From the NCBI RefSeq assembly GCF_000576425.1, contig NZ_KK069988.1, positions 415,976-479,975 of the forward strand: 64,000 nucleotides of DNA, read 5' to 3'. A model generated the notes under the pieces. That model made no database searches, was not told where the DNA came from, and saw nothing but the letters and a program-made list of their open reading frames with translations. Below are positions 16,458 through 25,117 of the stretch, piece by piece. Source of the stretch: Brachybacterium phenoliresistens (GTDB taxonomy: Bacteria; Actinomycetota; Actinomycetes; Actinomycetales; Dermabacteraceae). The stretch's first letter is position 1; every line of letters begins with the position of its first letter. Made by a program: the position numbers and the translations under genes.

Positions 16458-16805
16458 TCAGTCGAGGGCGACGCCCATCTCACGGGCCGCGTCGCCGATC
16501 CGGCCCGCCAGCATCACGTCGCGGCCCGTCACGGCGGCGACGTCATGGCTGATCAGCGTGACCTCGACCGCGGGATAGGTCAGCAGGACGTCGGGGTGGT
16601 GATCGGCCTCCTCCGCGAGCCGGCCGATCCGCGCGACCAGGTCCAGCCCGGTGGCGAAGTCGCCGGTCGCGAAGCGGGCGCGCAGCCCGTCCTCCTGCGC
16701 ACGCCACTGCTCTGCCCCCGCCTCGGCGAGGGCGGCGCGCAGCGCCTCCCCGGAGATCGCCTCCCGGGGCGACGGGCCTGTCGGTGTGCTTCCGTGTGTG
16801 CTCAT
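16458..16805 (-). CDS. Pterin-4a-carbinolamine dehydratase family protein
   Basis: A 115-residue protein, the usual family length. The active-site signature is complete: EADHHPD, then a Tyr (TYP), a second His (SHD) and a final Asp (GRD), in the spacing of 4a-hydroxytetrahydrobiopterin dehydratases. The enzyme regenerates oxidised pterin after aromatic-amino-acid hydroxylation, or acts in a moonlighting role; no hydroxylase is nearby. ATG at 16805 is chosen because conserved sequence begins soon after and there is no coding signal upstream, although a longer frame exists to 16976. Confidence 0.88.
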   Translation of the reverse strand: MSTHGSTPTGPSPREAISGEALRAALAEAGAEQWRAQEDGLRARFATGDFATGLDLVARIGRLAEEADHHPDVLLTYPAVEVTLISHDVAAVTGRDVMLAGRIGDAAREMGVALD

Positions 16806-16974
16806 GGCCCCGACCCTGGCACAGCCGGGCTCTCCTGCCCACCCCCGGCGACGATGTGATGCGCGCCTCCCCCATCGCGCCGTGCGCAGGAATAGCGCTG
16901 CGACACGGGGCGTTCCTCGGGATATCAGCATGTCGCCGCCCGCTCCGCGCGCGGCCCCGGCACCAGGAGGAGTC

Positions 16975-17907
16975 ATGGACCCGACGACGCTCTTCAGCTA
17001 CGAACGCCACGTGGACTCGCGCTCGCTGTCGGCGCGCGTCCTCCTGGTGACGCTGGGATCCTTCAGCGATGCGGCGGCCGCCCAGGCCACCATCGACGAC
17101 CATCTGCTCAACTCGCTGCCCAGCCGCGTGGTCGGTCGGCTGGACATGGACCAGATCTACGACTACGCCGGCCGGCGCCCCGAGGTCACCCTCGAGCTGG
17201 ACCACTTCCAGGACTACCAGCGCCCCCAGATCCTCCTGCACGAGGTGACCGGACCCGACGGGGAGCCGTTCTTCCTGCTCACCGGTCCGGAGCCGTCCTT
17301 CCAGTGGGAGCGCGTGACCGCCGCGCTGAAGATCGTGGTCGAGCAGCTGGGCATCGAGCGCACGCTCATGCTGCAGAGCTTTCCCGCGCCCGTCCCCCAT
17401 ACCCGGGAGCTGCCGGTCACGCGCTTCGCCGGAGATCCCGACGTGATCTCGGTGCGCCGGCCGATGCCGGGCGTCTTCCGCCTCCGGGCTCCCTTCACGG
17501 CGCTGCTCACCCTGCGTCTGGCCGAGTCCGGCCACGACGTCGTCGGGCTGGTCGCGCACGTGCCGCAGTACCTGCATGACATCACCTACCCCGATGCCGC
17601 GATCTCGCTGCTGCGCGCGGTGCAGGAGGAGCAGGGGCCGGAGCTCCCGGTGGACGCGCTCGAGGCTCAGGCCGGGCCCATCCGCGACTCGGTCGCCGCG
17701 CAGGTCGCCGCCTCCCCGCAGCTGGGACAGATCGTCACCGGCTTCGAGCAGCAGTACGACCGCATGATCACCGGGGGCGGCGGCGTCGAGGTGCCCACCG
17801 CGGAGGACATCGCCGCCGAGGTCGAGCAGTACCTCGCGGGGCTCGGCGACGAGGACGACAAGGACACGGGCCAGGAGGACGGCCCGGACATGGAGCCGCC
17901 CGCCTGA
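16975..17907 (+). CDS. PAC2-family protein
   Basis: A 310-residue protein of the PAC2 (proteasome assembly chaperone 2-like) family common in actinobacteria. The core begins LLVTLGSFSDAAAAQ, followed by RVVGRLDMDQIYDY, FLLTGPEPSFQWER, LQSFPAPVPHTR and GLVAHVPQYLHD, and ends in an acidic tail. These proteins have a phosphorylase/nucleosidase-like fold and are often found in species with a proteasome; the exact role is unknown. AGGAGG lies directly upstream of the ATG. It diverges from the dehydratase gene and converges on the transglutaminase gene. Confidence 0.88.
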   Translation: MDPTTLFSYERHVDSRSLSARVLLVTLGSFSDAAAAQATIDDHLLNSLPSRVVGRLDMDQIYDYAGRRPEVTLELDHFQDYQRPQILLHEVTGPDGEPFFLLTGPEPSFQWERVTAALKIVVEQLGIERTLMLQSFPAPVPHTRELPVTRFAGDPDVISVRRPMPGVFRLRAPFTALLTLRLAESGHDVVGLVAHVPQYLHDITYPDAAISLLRAVQEEQGPELPVDALEAQAGPIRDSVAAQVAASPQLGQIVTGFEQQYDRMITGGGGVEVPTAEDIAAEVEQYLAGLGDEDDKDTGQEDGPDMEPPA

Positions 17908-17942
17908 GACGCGGTCCGTCCCCGCGCCGGTCGCTCCCGGGA

Positions 17943-18770
17943 TCAGCGCAGGGCGACGTCCTCGGCCCAGACCTCCGCGGGGAGCACCGGGTCGACCGTC
18001 GCGACGACCTGCATCGTCTCCAGGCGGACGTCCCCGGTCAGCGTCGTCATGAACGCCGTGTCGGCCGCGTCCATGCCGGTGGCGATGCGCAGCATCGACC
18101 GGCGCGGCGCGAGCCGGGTGGCGTCCAGCACCAGCCAGCGGCCCTCGACGAGGGCCTCGACCACCAGATGGAAGTCCATCGGGTGCAGCCCCGGGGCGTA
18201 GACCGACACGCAGCGGGCGGGGATCCCTGCCGCGCGCAGCAGCGTCGTCGCCAGATGCGCATAGTCCCGGCACACCCCGCGGCGCGAGACGAAGGTCGAG
18301 CGCGCCGAATCCTGCACCGTGCTCGCCCCGAGCACGTACTCCAGGTGCGAGGCGACCCAGTCGATGATGCCGTGCGCGGCCTCGCCCCCGGTGCGCCCGT
18401 CGACGATGTCCTCGGCGATGCGCCCGAACTCGTCCACCTCGCAGTAGCGGGAGGGCCGCAGATAGGTCACCGCGTCCATCGGCGAGACCTCCGGCTCGGC
18501 GGCCGGGCCGACGCCCTGCGCGGCGTACACGATCTCGACGGTGCCCTCGGGGAGGTCCCGCAGGACGTGCACCCGGCTGCCGAAGGGATCGCTGCCCGTC
18601 TCCACCTCCCAGGGGACGCCGCCGGCGAGGACCTCGAGGGTCTCCGGGGCGGAGCCCGGCGCCGCGGCGGCCACGAGCAGCGCCACATCGGTGCCCTGGG
18701 CGACCCGCGCACGCAGGCGGGCGGAGACCGAACGGCGCAGCGGCGCTGCCGAAGAACAGGGTGCTGTCAT
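17943..18770 (-). CDS. Transglutaminase-like cysteine peptidase family protein
   Basis: A 275-residue cytosolic protein with an N-terminal beta-sandwich (~130 residues) and a transglutaminase-like domain. The catalytic triad is visible: Cys in RRGVCRDYAHLA, His in HPMDFHLVVEA and Asp in LVLDATR. Stand-alone bacterial members are probably peptidases or amide hydrolases; no substrate can be named. ATG 18770 is the first plausible start in frame; a CAGACT box 6 bases upstream suggests a leaderless message, though it lacks the usual first T. Start confidence is moderate. Confidence 0.83.
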   Translation of the reverse strand: MTAPCSSAAPLRRSVSARLRARVAQGTDVALLVAAAAPGSAPETLEVLAGGVPWEVETGSDPFGSRVHVLRDLPEGTVEIVYAAQGVGPAAEPEVSPMDAVTYLRPSRYCEVDEFGRIAEDIVDGRTGGEAAHGIIDWVASHLEYVLGASTVQDSARSTFVSRRGVCRDYAHLATTLLRAAGIPARCVSVYAPGLHPMDFHLVVEALVEGRWLVLDATRLAPRRSMLRIATGMDAADTAFMTTLTGDVRLETMQVVATVDPVLPAEVWAEDVALR

Positions 18771-18842
18771 GCGACCAGTCTGGGGCATGCGGCCCCGGGA
18801 CGCGCAGCCTGGTCGAGGTGACCACCGCCACGGGTTCTGGCA

Positions 18843-18848
18843 TAGGCT
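18843..18848 (+). promoter_or_regulatory. -10 box for the sugar isomerase gene at 18897
   Basis: TAGGCT about 49 bases before the ATG; the leader contains AAGGAG five bases from the start codon. Confidence 0.4.
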
Positions 18849-18896
18849 GGTGCCTCCGCGCGTGCACCGCGACAACGTCGTCCCCAAGGAGCCCTG

Positions 18897-19643
18897 ATGC
18901 TCATATCGGTCCAGCTGTACAGCGTCCGGGAGGCCCTGGCCGCCGACCCGATCGCGACCCTCTCGTCCCTGCGCGACATGGGCTTCGAGAGCGTCGAGCC
19001 CTTCGGAATCCTCGATTGGGCCGACACCCTGCGCACCGCCCTGCCCGAGCTCGGGCTCTCCGCCCCGTCCACGCACGCCGGCGTGCTCGCCGAGGCGGAT
19101 CCCGCCCGGCTGTTCGGCGTGGCCGCGAACCTCGGGGTGCGCACCGTCATCGAGCCGCACCGCGACCGGTCGCACTGGACGTCGGTCGACGACATCCGGC
19201 GCACGGCCGATCTGCTCAACGGCCTCGCCGGCACCGCGGCCGAGGAGGGCGTGCGCCTGGGCTACCACAACCATGAGTTCGAGCTCGAGACGGACTTCGA
19301 GGGCCGCACGGGGCTGGAGGTCCTCTCCGAGGACCTCGACCCGCGCGTGGTGCTCGAGGTCGACACCTTCTGGGCCGCCGTCGGCGGCCAGGACCCGGCG
19401 CAGCTGCTGCGCCGCCTCGGCCAGCAGGTCCAGCTCGCGCACCTCAAGGACGGCCCTCTGAATCGCGAGACATCGCAGCAGAAGCCGATCGGACAGGGTG
19501 AGATGGACGTGCCCGCGATCCTCGAGGCCGCACCGTGGCTCGAGATCGGAGTCATCGAGTTCGATGACTACGCCGGAGACGTGCTGGAGGGAATCCGGCA
19601 GTCCCGGGAAGCATTAGGACGACTTCAGTCGAACGGAGAATAA
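18897..19643 (+). CDS. Sugar phosphate isomerase/epimerase (IolE-like TIM barrel)
   Basis: A 248-residue AP-endonuclease-2-type TIM-barrel protein. Metal-site elements are visible: THAGV, IEPHR, GYHNHEFEL (about residue 122), VLEVDTFWAA (about 148), LAHLKDG and IEFDDYAGD near the end. Relatives are inosose dehydratases, ketose 3-epimerases or 3-keto-glycoside-processing enzymes. Its stop (TAA) is 7 bases from the Gfo/Idh gene that follows, so the two form an operon and probably act on the same oxidised sugar. Which sugar cannot be read from sequence. Confidence 0.88.
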   Translation: MLISVQLYSVREALAADPIATLSSLRDMGFESVEPFGILDWADTLRTALPELGLSAPSTHAGVLAEADPARLFGVAANLGVRTVIEPHRDRSHWTSVDDIRRTADLLNGLAGTAAEEGVRLGYHNHEFELETDFEGRTGLEVLSEDLDPRVVLEVDTFWAAVGGQDPAQLLRRLGQQVQLAHLKDGPLNRETSQQKPIGQGEMDVPAILEAAPWLEIGVIEFDDYAGDVLEGIRQSREALGRLQSNGE

Positions 19644-19650
19644 GAAGCAC

Positions 19651-20775
19651 ATGAACCAGTCCACCACCACCGGCCCCCTCGGCGTCGGCATCATCGGCGC
19701 GGGGGTCATCAGCACCCAGTACCTCGAGCACCTCTCCTCCTTCCCGGACGTGCGCGTCCTCGCGATCGGGGACATCGTCCCCGAGGCCGCGGCCGCGCGC
19801 GCCGAGGAGTTCGGGGTGCCCGCGCACGGCGGGGTCGAGGTCGTCCTCGAGCACCCGGAGATCGAGATCGTCGTCAACCTGACGATCCCGGTCGCGCACT
19901 TCGAGGTCTCCAAGGCCATCCTCGACGCCGGCAAGCACGTGTGGAGCGAGAAGCCGCTGACCACGGATCGCGAGAGCGCGCAGGAGCTGCTGCGCTACGC
20001 CGAGGAGAAGGGGCTGCGCGTGGGCGGAGCGCCCGACACCGTGCTCGGCGCCGGCATCCAGAGCGGTCTGCGCGCCGTGGCCTCCGGCGAGATCGGCGAG
20101 GTCCGCTCGGGCCTGGCGCTGTTCCGCACCCCGGGCCCGGAGTCCTGGCACCCCAGCCCCGAGTTCCTGTTCCAGGTCGGCGCCGGACCGCTGTTCGACA
20201 TCGGCCCGTACTACTTCACCAGCCTGGTGCTCGCGCACGGTCCGGTCGCCCGGGTCTCCGCGGTCGGCTCCCAGTCCGTGCCCGAGCGGACCATCGGCTC
20301 CGGCCCCAAGGCCGGCACCGTCTTCGAGGTCGAGGTCCCCACGCAGGTCTCCGCCCTGCTGCAGTTCGAGAACGGGTCCAACGCGAGCGTGCTGCTCTCC
20401 TTCGACGCGGGCACCAACTACCCGCACGTGCTCGAGGTGCAGGGATCCCGGGGCACCATCGCCCTGCCCGACCCCAACGTGTTCGACGGCCCCAGCAAGG
20501 TCGCGCTGCGGGAGAACACCGAGGAGCCCGCCTGGAGCGAGCAGGAGGCCACCGGCCCCGTCTTCGGCCGCGGTCTCGGTCTGCTCGAGATGGGCCGGGC
20601 GATCCGCGCGGGCGTCCCCCATCGCCTCACCGGCGAGCTCGCCGCGCACGTGCTGGACGTCATGGTCTCCGTGGGCGAGGCCGTCGAGTCCGGCGCCGTC
20701 GTCGAGGTCGCCTCGACCGCGACCGTCCCCGAGCCGCTGCCGGCGGACTTCGACCCCGCGGTCGCGACGCTCTGA
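19651..20775 (+). CDS. Gfo/Idh/MocA-family NAD(P)-dependent oxidoreductase (first copy)
   Basis: A 374-residue sugar dehydrogenase. The Rossmann fold has GIIGAGVIS at the N-terminus and the EKP motif (SEKPLTT) at about residue 98. The C-terminal domain carries GPLFDIGPYYF, containing the conserved Asp of the catalytic region. Such enzymes oxidise a sugar or cyclitol hydroxyl, often C3, with NAD. It is 7 bases downstream of the isomerase gene and followed by a 16-bp hairpin, which defines a two-gene operon (18897-20775). Confidence 0.9.
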   Translation: MNQSTTTGPLGVGIIGAGVISTQYLEHLSSFPDVRVLAIGDIVPEAAAARAEEFGVPAHGGVEVVLEHPEIEIVVNLTIPVAHFEVSKAILDAGKHVWSEKPLTTDRESAQELLRYAEEKGLRVGGAPDTVLGAGIQSGLRAVASGEIGEVRSGLALFRTPGPESWHPSPEFLFQVGAGPLFDIGPYYFTSLVLAHGPVARVSAVGSQSVPERTIGSGPKAGTVFEVEVPTQVSALLQFENGSNASVLLSFDAGTNYPHVLEVQGSRGTIALPDPNVFDGPSKVALRENTEEPAWSEQEATGPVFGRGLGLLEMGRAIRAGVPHRLTGELAAHVLDVMVSVGEAVESGAVVEVASTATVPEPLPADFDPAVATL

Positions 20776-20783
20776 CACCGCCC

Positions 20784-20826
20784 GCCGGGTGCCCGGCCCT
20801 GCATCCCGCGGGGCCGGGCACCCGGC
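20784..20826 (+). terminator. 16-bp hairpin after the first sugar operon
   Basis: Arms 20784-20799 and 20811-20826 are perfectly complementary with an 11-base loop, starting 9 bases after the oxidoreductase stop codon. Confidence 0.75.
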
Positions 20827-20923
20827 AGCACGCGCCCCAGATCCGTCCGCTCCCCTGCTCCGCCCCCGTCCCCTCGTCCCCATCCGTCCCGTGTCCTGAC
20901 CTCGTCCTGCTCCGGAGGATCCC

Positions 20924-22069
20924 GTGCCCCATCCCGCCGACCGCCCCCTCGCCGTCGCCCTGATCGGCTACGAGTTCATGGGCCGCGCCCATTCCCAGGC
21001 CTGGCGCACCGTCAACGCCGCCTTCGAGACCCCACCGGTCATCCGCCGCGTCATCGTCGGCCGGGACCAGGAGCGGGTCGGCGCCGCGGCGCAGCGCCTG
21101 GGCTGGGAGGAGTCCGCCACCGACTGGCGAGACGTCATCGCCCGGGACGACATCGACATCGTCGACATCTGCACCCCCGGCTTCCTCCATGCCGAGATCG
21201 CGATCGCGGCTCTCGAGGCCGGCAAGCACGTGCTGTGCGAGAAGCCCCTGGCGAACGATCCGGCCGAGGCCGAGGCCATGGTCGCCGCCGCCCGCGCCGC
21301 CGCCGAGCGCGGCCAGGTCGCAGCGCTGGGCTTCAACTACCGGCGCGTCCCGGCCCTGGCCCATGCCCGCGACCTCGTCGCCGCCGGTCGCCTGGGCACG
21401 ATCCGGCAGGTGCGCGCCTCCTACCTCCAGGACTGGCTGGTCGACGAGGAGGCGCCGATGACCTGGCGCCTGCGTCGCGAGACCGCCGGATCCGGGGCGC
21501 TGGGCGACATCGCCTCCCACGCCATCGACCAGGTGCAGTACCTCACCGGTGCGCGGACCCTTGCCGTGCGCGGACGCCTGGCGACCCTCGTGCCCGAGCG
21601 TCCCGGCGAGGACGGCCCCGAACCGGTCACCGTCGACGACGCCGCCTGGGCGACCCTCGAGCTCGAGGGCGGCGCCTTCGCCTCGGTGGAGGCCAGCCGC
21701 GTGGCCACCGGCTGCAAGAACCAGCTGCGCATCGAGCTGTTCGGGAACCGCGGGGCGCTGCGCTTCGACCTCGAGAGCCCCAACGAGCTGTGGTTCCTCG
21801 ACGCGACCGCTCCGATCGCCGAGCAGGGCTACACCCGGATCCTCGTCACCGAGCCCGAGCACCCCTATCTCGCCGGCTGGTGGCCGCAGGGCCACGTGCT
21901 GGGATGGGAGCACACCTTCACCCACCAGGCGCGCGACCTCCTGCAGGCGGTCGCCGCCGGGCACCCCGGAGCCTTCTCCCCCGCCTTCGAGGACGGGCTG
22001 GCCCTGCAGCGCGTGCTGGACGCCGTGATCGCCTCGGACGCCCAGGACGGCCGCACCGTCGCGCTCTGA
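20924..22069 (+). CDS. Gfo/Idh/MocA-family oxidoreductase (second copy)
   Basis: A 381-residue paralogue of the preceding dehydrogenase type but of a different subfamily. The nucleotide-binding loop reads GYEFMGRAH instead of GxGxxG, which is typical of one actinobacterial Gfo/Idh clade. The EKP motif is CEKPLAND at about residue 104; GSGALGDIASHAIDQ supplies the catalytic Asp and His. GTG 20924 is preceded by CCGGAGGATCCC, a strong ribosome binding site. The isomerase gene at 22146 follows after 76 bases and is likely in the same operon. Confidence 0.9.
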   Translation: MPHPADRPLAVALIGYEFMGRAHSQAWRTVNAAFETPPVIRRVIVGRDQERVGAAAQRLGWEESATDWRDVIARDDIDIVDICTPGFLHAEIAIAALEAGKHVLCEKPLANDPAEAEAMVAAARAAAERGQVAALGFNYRRVPALAHARDLVAAGRLGTIRQVRASYLQDWLVDEEAPMTWRLRRETAGSGALGDIASHAIDQVQYLTGARTLAVRGRLATLVPERPGEDGPEPVTVDDAAWATLELEGGAFASVEASRVATGCKNQLRIELFGNRGALRFDLESPNELWFLDATAPIAEQGYTRILVTEPEHPYLAGWWPQGHVLGWEHTFTHQARDLLQAVAAGHPGAFSPAFEDGLALQRVLDAVIASDAQDGRTVAL

Positions 22070-22145
22070 CCCGTCGTCCGCGCCCCGACCCTCCGCAGAC
22101 CTTCCGACCATCGACCGATCCCCTGCAGCTGACAAGGAGAGCACG

Positions 22146-23147
22146 ATGCCTCACCCGCACACCCTGTTCACCGGACAATGGGCCGATCTCACGCTCGAGG
22201 AGGTGGCCGAGCTCGCCGCCGGCTGGGGCTACGACGGCCTCGAGATCGCCGTGTCCGGCGAGCACCTGGACGCCGCCCGCTGGGACGACGAGGAGTACAT
22301 CGCCGAGCGCCTCGGCATCCTGGAGAAGCACGGCCTGAAGTGCTGGGCCATCTCCAACCACCTCAAGGGCCAGGCCATCTGCGACGACCCCATCGACTTC
22401 CGCCACCAGGCCATCGTCGGGTCCGCGGTGTGGGGCGACGGCGACCCCGAGGGCGTGCGGCAGCGCGCCGCCGAGGACATGAAGAACACCGCCCGCCTGG
22501 CCCGGAAGCTCGGGGTGGAGACCGTCATCGGCTTCACCGGCTCGAAGATCTGGAAGTACGTGGCGATGTTCCCGCCGGTGCCGCAGGAGGTCATCGACGA
22601 GGGCTACCAGGACTTCGCCGACCGCTGGAACCCCATCCTGGACGTCTTCGACGAGTGCGGGGTGCGCTTCGCCCACGAGGTCCACCCCTCCGAGATCGCC
22701 TACGACTACTGGACCACCCAGCGCACCCTCGAGGCCATCGGCCACCGCGAGGCCTTCGGCCTGAACTGGGACCCGTCGCACTTCATGTGGCAGGAGATCG
22801 ATCCGGTCTCCTTCATCACCGACTTCGCCGACCGGATCTACCACGTGGACTGCAAGGACATCCGGGTCCGCACCACGGGCCGCAACACCCGGCTCGGCTC
22901 CCACCTGCCGTGGGGCGATCCGCGCCGCGGCTGGGACTTCGTCTCCTTCGGCCGGGGCGACGTCCCCTGGGACGCCGCCTTCCGGGCCCTGCGCTCCATC
23001 GGCTACGAGGGTCCGATCTCCATCGAATGGGAGGACGCGGGGATGGACCGCCTCCACGGCGCGGCGGAGGCCATCGAGCTGCTCCGCCGCTTCGACTACC
23101 CGGCCTCGGAGACGTCCTTCGACGCGGCGTTCTCCGCGGGCGACTGA
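22146..23147 (+). CDS. Sugar phosphate isomerase/epimerase (TIM barrel, second copy)
   Basis: A 333-residue AP-endonuclease-2-type protein, longer than its neighbour at 18897 and not a close copy of it. Metal-ligand strands are readable: GLEIAVSGEHLD, WAISNHLKGQ, FAHEVHPSEIAYD, LNWDPSHFMWQ, YHVDCKDIRV and ISIEWEDAGMDR. Members of this subgroup usually sit beside Gfo/Idh dehydrogenases in actinobacterial sugar-catabolic loci, as here. The ATG has AAGGAGAGC just upstream. Substrate unknown. Confidence 0.88.
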   Translation: MPHPHTLFTGQWADLTLEEVAELAAGWGYDGLEIAVSGEHLDAARWDDEEYIAERLGILEKHGLKCWAISNHLKGQAICDDPIDFRHQAIVGSAVWGDGDPEGVRQRAAEDMKNTARLARKLGVETVIGFTGSKIWKYVAMFPPVPQEVIDEGYQDFADRWNPILDVFDECGVRFAHEVHPSEIAYDYWTTQRTLEAIGHREAFGLNWDPSHFMWQEIDPVSFITDFADRIYHVDCKDIRVRTTGRNTRLGSHLPWGDPRRGWDFVSFGRGDVPWDAAFRALRSIGYEGPISIEWEDAGMDRLHGAAEAIELLRRFDYPASETSFDAAFSAGD

Positions 23148-23185
23148 CCCCGGGATCCTCCCAGCGGCGTGCCGGGGGCGCTCCC

Positions 23186-23191
23186 TAGGAT
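23186..23191 (+). promoter_or_regulatory. -10 box of a probable leaderless transcript (23198 gene)
   Basis: TAGGAT six bases before the ATG at 23198. Confidence 0.5.
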
Positions 23192-23197
23192 GTCCCC

Positions 23198-23866
23198 ATG
23201 GACTCCCCCGCCCCCGGCATCGACGCCCCTGCTCCCTTCGTCCGGCGCGAGCGCGAGGCCCTGGCCGATGACCTCGTCGGCTTCGGGCCCGATGCCCCGA
23301 CGATCCTCGACGGCTGGAGCGCGGCGGAGCTCCTCGAGCACCTGCTGGTGCGCGAGCACGGGGTCCTCGCCGCCGCCGCGGCCCGATCGCCCCTCGCGCC
23401 GCTGCGCCGCCGCGGTCAGGAGGCGCTGGCATCCTTCGGCGAGCTGACCTGGGCGCAGCAGGTGGCGATCTTCCGGGCCGGGCACCGCCGGTTCTCTCCG
23501 CTGCACGCGGCCGATCGCGCCTTGAACACCGTCGAGTACCTCGTCCATCACGAGGACCTGCGCCGCGCCCGGCCCGGCTGGGAGCCCCGCGCCCTGCCGG
23601 AGGCCGATGAGCGCACGGTCTGGAAGTATCTGGGCCTGATGTCGCGCCTGCTGATCCGAGCGGGCGTGGACGTGGTGCTGGTGGGGCCGTCCGGCGGCCT
23701 GCGGGTCCCCGCCCGGGGCGGGCAGTCCCACGGCTCGGTGCGCGTGCACGGTGCACCGACCGAGCTGCTGCTGTGGGCGTTCGGCCGCGACCGCGTCGCC
23801 CGGGTGCGCCTCGAGGGCGAGGCAGATGCGCTGCTGGCCCTGCGCGAGGCCGACCGCGGATTCTGA
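23198..23866 (+). CDS. TIGR03085-family protein (mycothiol isomerase-like)
   Basis: A 222-residue protein of the TIGR03085 family, related to the DinB/mycothiol-dependent maleylpyruvate isomerase N-terminal fold. Features include an N-terminal RREREALADDL, the helix LLEHLLVREHG with a candidate metal-binding His, NTVEYLVHHEDLRRA with a His pair, and the C-terminal GAPTELLLWAFGR. Family members are actinobacterial and probably bind a metal and mycothiol; the reaction is unknown. TAGGAT directly before the ATG implies a leaderless message. Confidence 0.85.
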   Translation: MDSPAPGIDAPAPFVRREREALADDLVGFGPDAPTILDGWSAAELLEHLLVREHGVLAAAAARSPLAPLRRRGQEALASFGELTWAQQVAIFRAGHRRFSPLHAADRALNTVEYLVHHEDLRRARPGWEPRALPEADERTVWKYLGLMSRLLIRAGVDVVLVGPSGGLRVPARGGQSHGSVRVHGAPTELLLWAFGRDRVARVRLEGEADALLALREADRGF

Positions 23867-23901
23867 GGCCCTCGCACGGGCCGGTGCGCGGTCGGCCGCC
23901 C

Positions 23902-23920
23902 GAGGCCGTCCCGCGGCCTC
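23902..23920. terminator. Small hairpin between convergent genes
   Basis: Arms 23902-23908 and 23914-23920 (7 bp, 5-base loop) between the TIGR03085 gene and the convergent methyltransferase gene, whose stop codon it touches. Confidence 0.35.
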
Positions 23921-24959
23921 AGCCCTCGCGGCGCTCGAGGAGGAAGAGCCGGGGGTGATGCCCCTTCTGGAAGAAGCGGTGCTCCTGCAGCGGCCGCCAC
24001 TGCGCGGTCCGCTCCAGCACCGCGTGCATCCGGGTGATCTCGTGGGTGAGCACGCCCATGCGGGCGCCCGGGACGCCGAGCGCGTGGGCCCGGGCCAGCA
24101 GATCCTCGAGCAGCGCCTCGTTGGACGCGTGCTCGCCGTGGAGGGTGCCCCACGGCGGGTTCGTGACGATCCGCGTGAACCCGCCCTCGAGGGGGAGCTC
24201 GCGCACGTCGCCCTGGAGCCAGTCGATGCGGCCTCGGCGACGTGCCGCCCGCTGATGGGCACGGGCCGCCTCGATCGCGGCGGCGGACAGGTCCACGCCC
24301 ACCGCACGGGCGGGGATCGCGGAGTGCAGCTGCTCGATGAGCAGCGTGCCGGAGCCGCAGGTCATGTCCAGCAGGGCGTCCTGCGGACCGACCTCGAGCA
24401 GGTCCATCACGCTGGCGGCGATGGTCGCGTTCACCGCGCCGGGATAGTCCACGGTGCGCCATGCCCGGGTCGACAGGGGCCTCGGGGTGATGCGCACGAG
24501 GATCTCCCAGCCCGCGCCCGGGCCGGCCCCGGGCGCATCGGCCGCGGTGCCGCGACGCACCCGCACCAGGAGATCCCCCTCCTCGTCCACCGGAACGCCG
24601 GCGCCCTCGGCGATCCGCGCGGCGATGCGGCGCATGTCGGCGCTGTCGGCGCCGGCGGCGGCCAGCCGCAGCCCGGTGAAGGCGACCTTCGGCCTCGCCC
24701 GGCGGATCTCGCCGACCAGGGCGTCCACGCGCTGCATCACCGAGGTCTCCAGCAGCTCGCGCGGCCTCCGGGCCGGGACCCCGAGCGTGGCATAGGCGGC
24801 GACCGTGCGCCGCAGGCGCCGTGCGCCGGCGAGGTCGTCCGTGCGCACGCGCAGCTCGGTGGGCGAGACCGTGCGCACCTCCCCCAGCTCCGCGGCCTCC
24901 CGCGAGGCGAAGGGACCGCATCCGTCGAGGGTCTCGAGCACGAGGTCGTCAGGGGGCAC
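23919..24959 (-). CDS. THUMP-type RNA methyltransferase (TrmN/RlmK-like)
   Basis: A 346-residue class I SAM-dependent methyltransferase. The N-terminal ~155 residues look like a THUMP RNA-binding domain. The C-terminal Rossmann domain has DMTCGSGTLLIEQ (motif I), VGVDLSAAAIEAAR (motif II) and the catalytic VTNPPWGTLHGE (motif IV, N6-adenine/N2-guanine type). This arrangement matches tRNA or 23S rRNA guanine-N2 methyltransferases; which base is modified is not determined. GTG 24959 has GGAGG five bases upstream. It is divergent from the ParA gene. Confidence 0.85.
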   Translation of the reverse strand: MPPDDLVLETLDGCGPFASREAAELGEVRTVSPTELRVRTDDLAGARRLRRTVAAYATLGVPARRPRELLETSVMQRVDALVGEIRRARPKVAFTGLRLAAAGADSADMRRIAARIAEGAGVPVDEEGDLLVRVRRGTAADAPGAGPGAGWEILVRITPRPLSTRAWRTVDYPGAVNATIAASVMDLLEVGPQDALLDMTCGSGTLLIEQLHSAIPARAVGVDLSAAAIEAARAHQRAARRRGRIDWLQGDVRELPLEGGFTRIVTNPPWGTLHGEHASNEALLEDLLARAHALGVPGARMGVLTHEITRMHAVLERTAQWRPLQEHRFFQKGHHPRLFLLERREG

Positions 24960-25104
24960 AGGTCCTCCGGTCCGGGGCGGGCTGGCGGTGGTCGCCGGCG
25001 GCTGCGGGACGCGGCGAGGCGCCGCAGGGCGGCGTCCGACGCCCCAGGATACCGGTGTGGCGCGCCGCTCCCCGGCGCGGCACAGATCCGGGCTCGCGTA
25101 TCGG

Positions 25105-25110
25105 TAGACT
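25105..25110 (+). promoter_or_regulatory. -10 box of a probable leaderless transcript (parA-like gene)
   Basis: TAGACT seven bases before the GTG at 25118. Confidence 0.5.
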
Positions 25111-25117
25111 GACGAGC

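Noticed and set aside
18771-18867. Alternative N-terminus of the transglutaminase in another frame
   Set aside because: Would need a frameshift; no homopolymer is present and the ATG at 18770 leads directly into the beta-sandwich domain.
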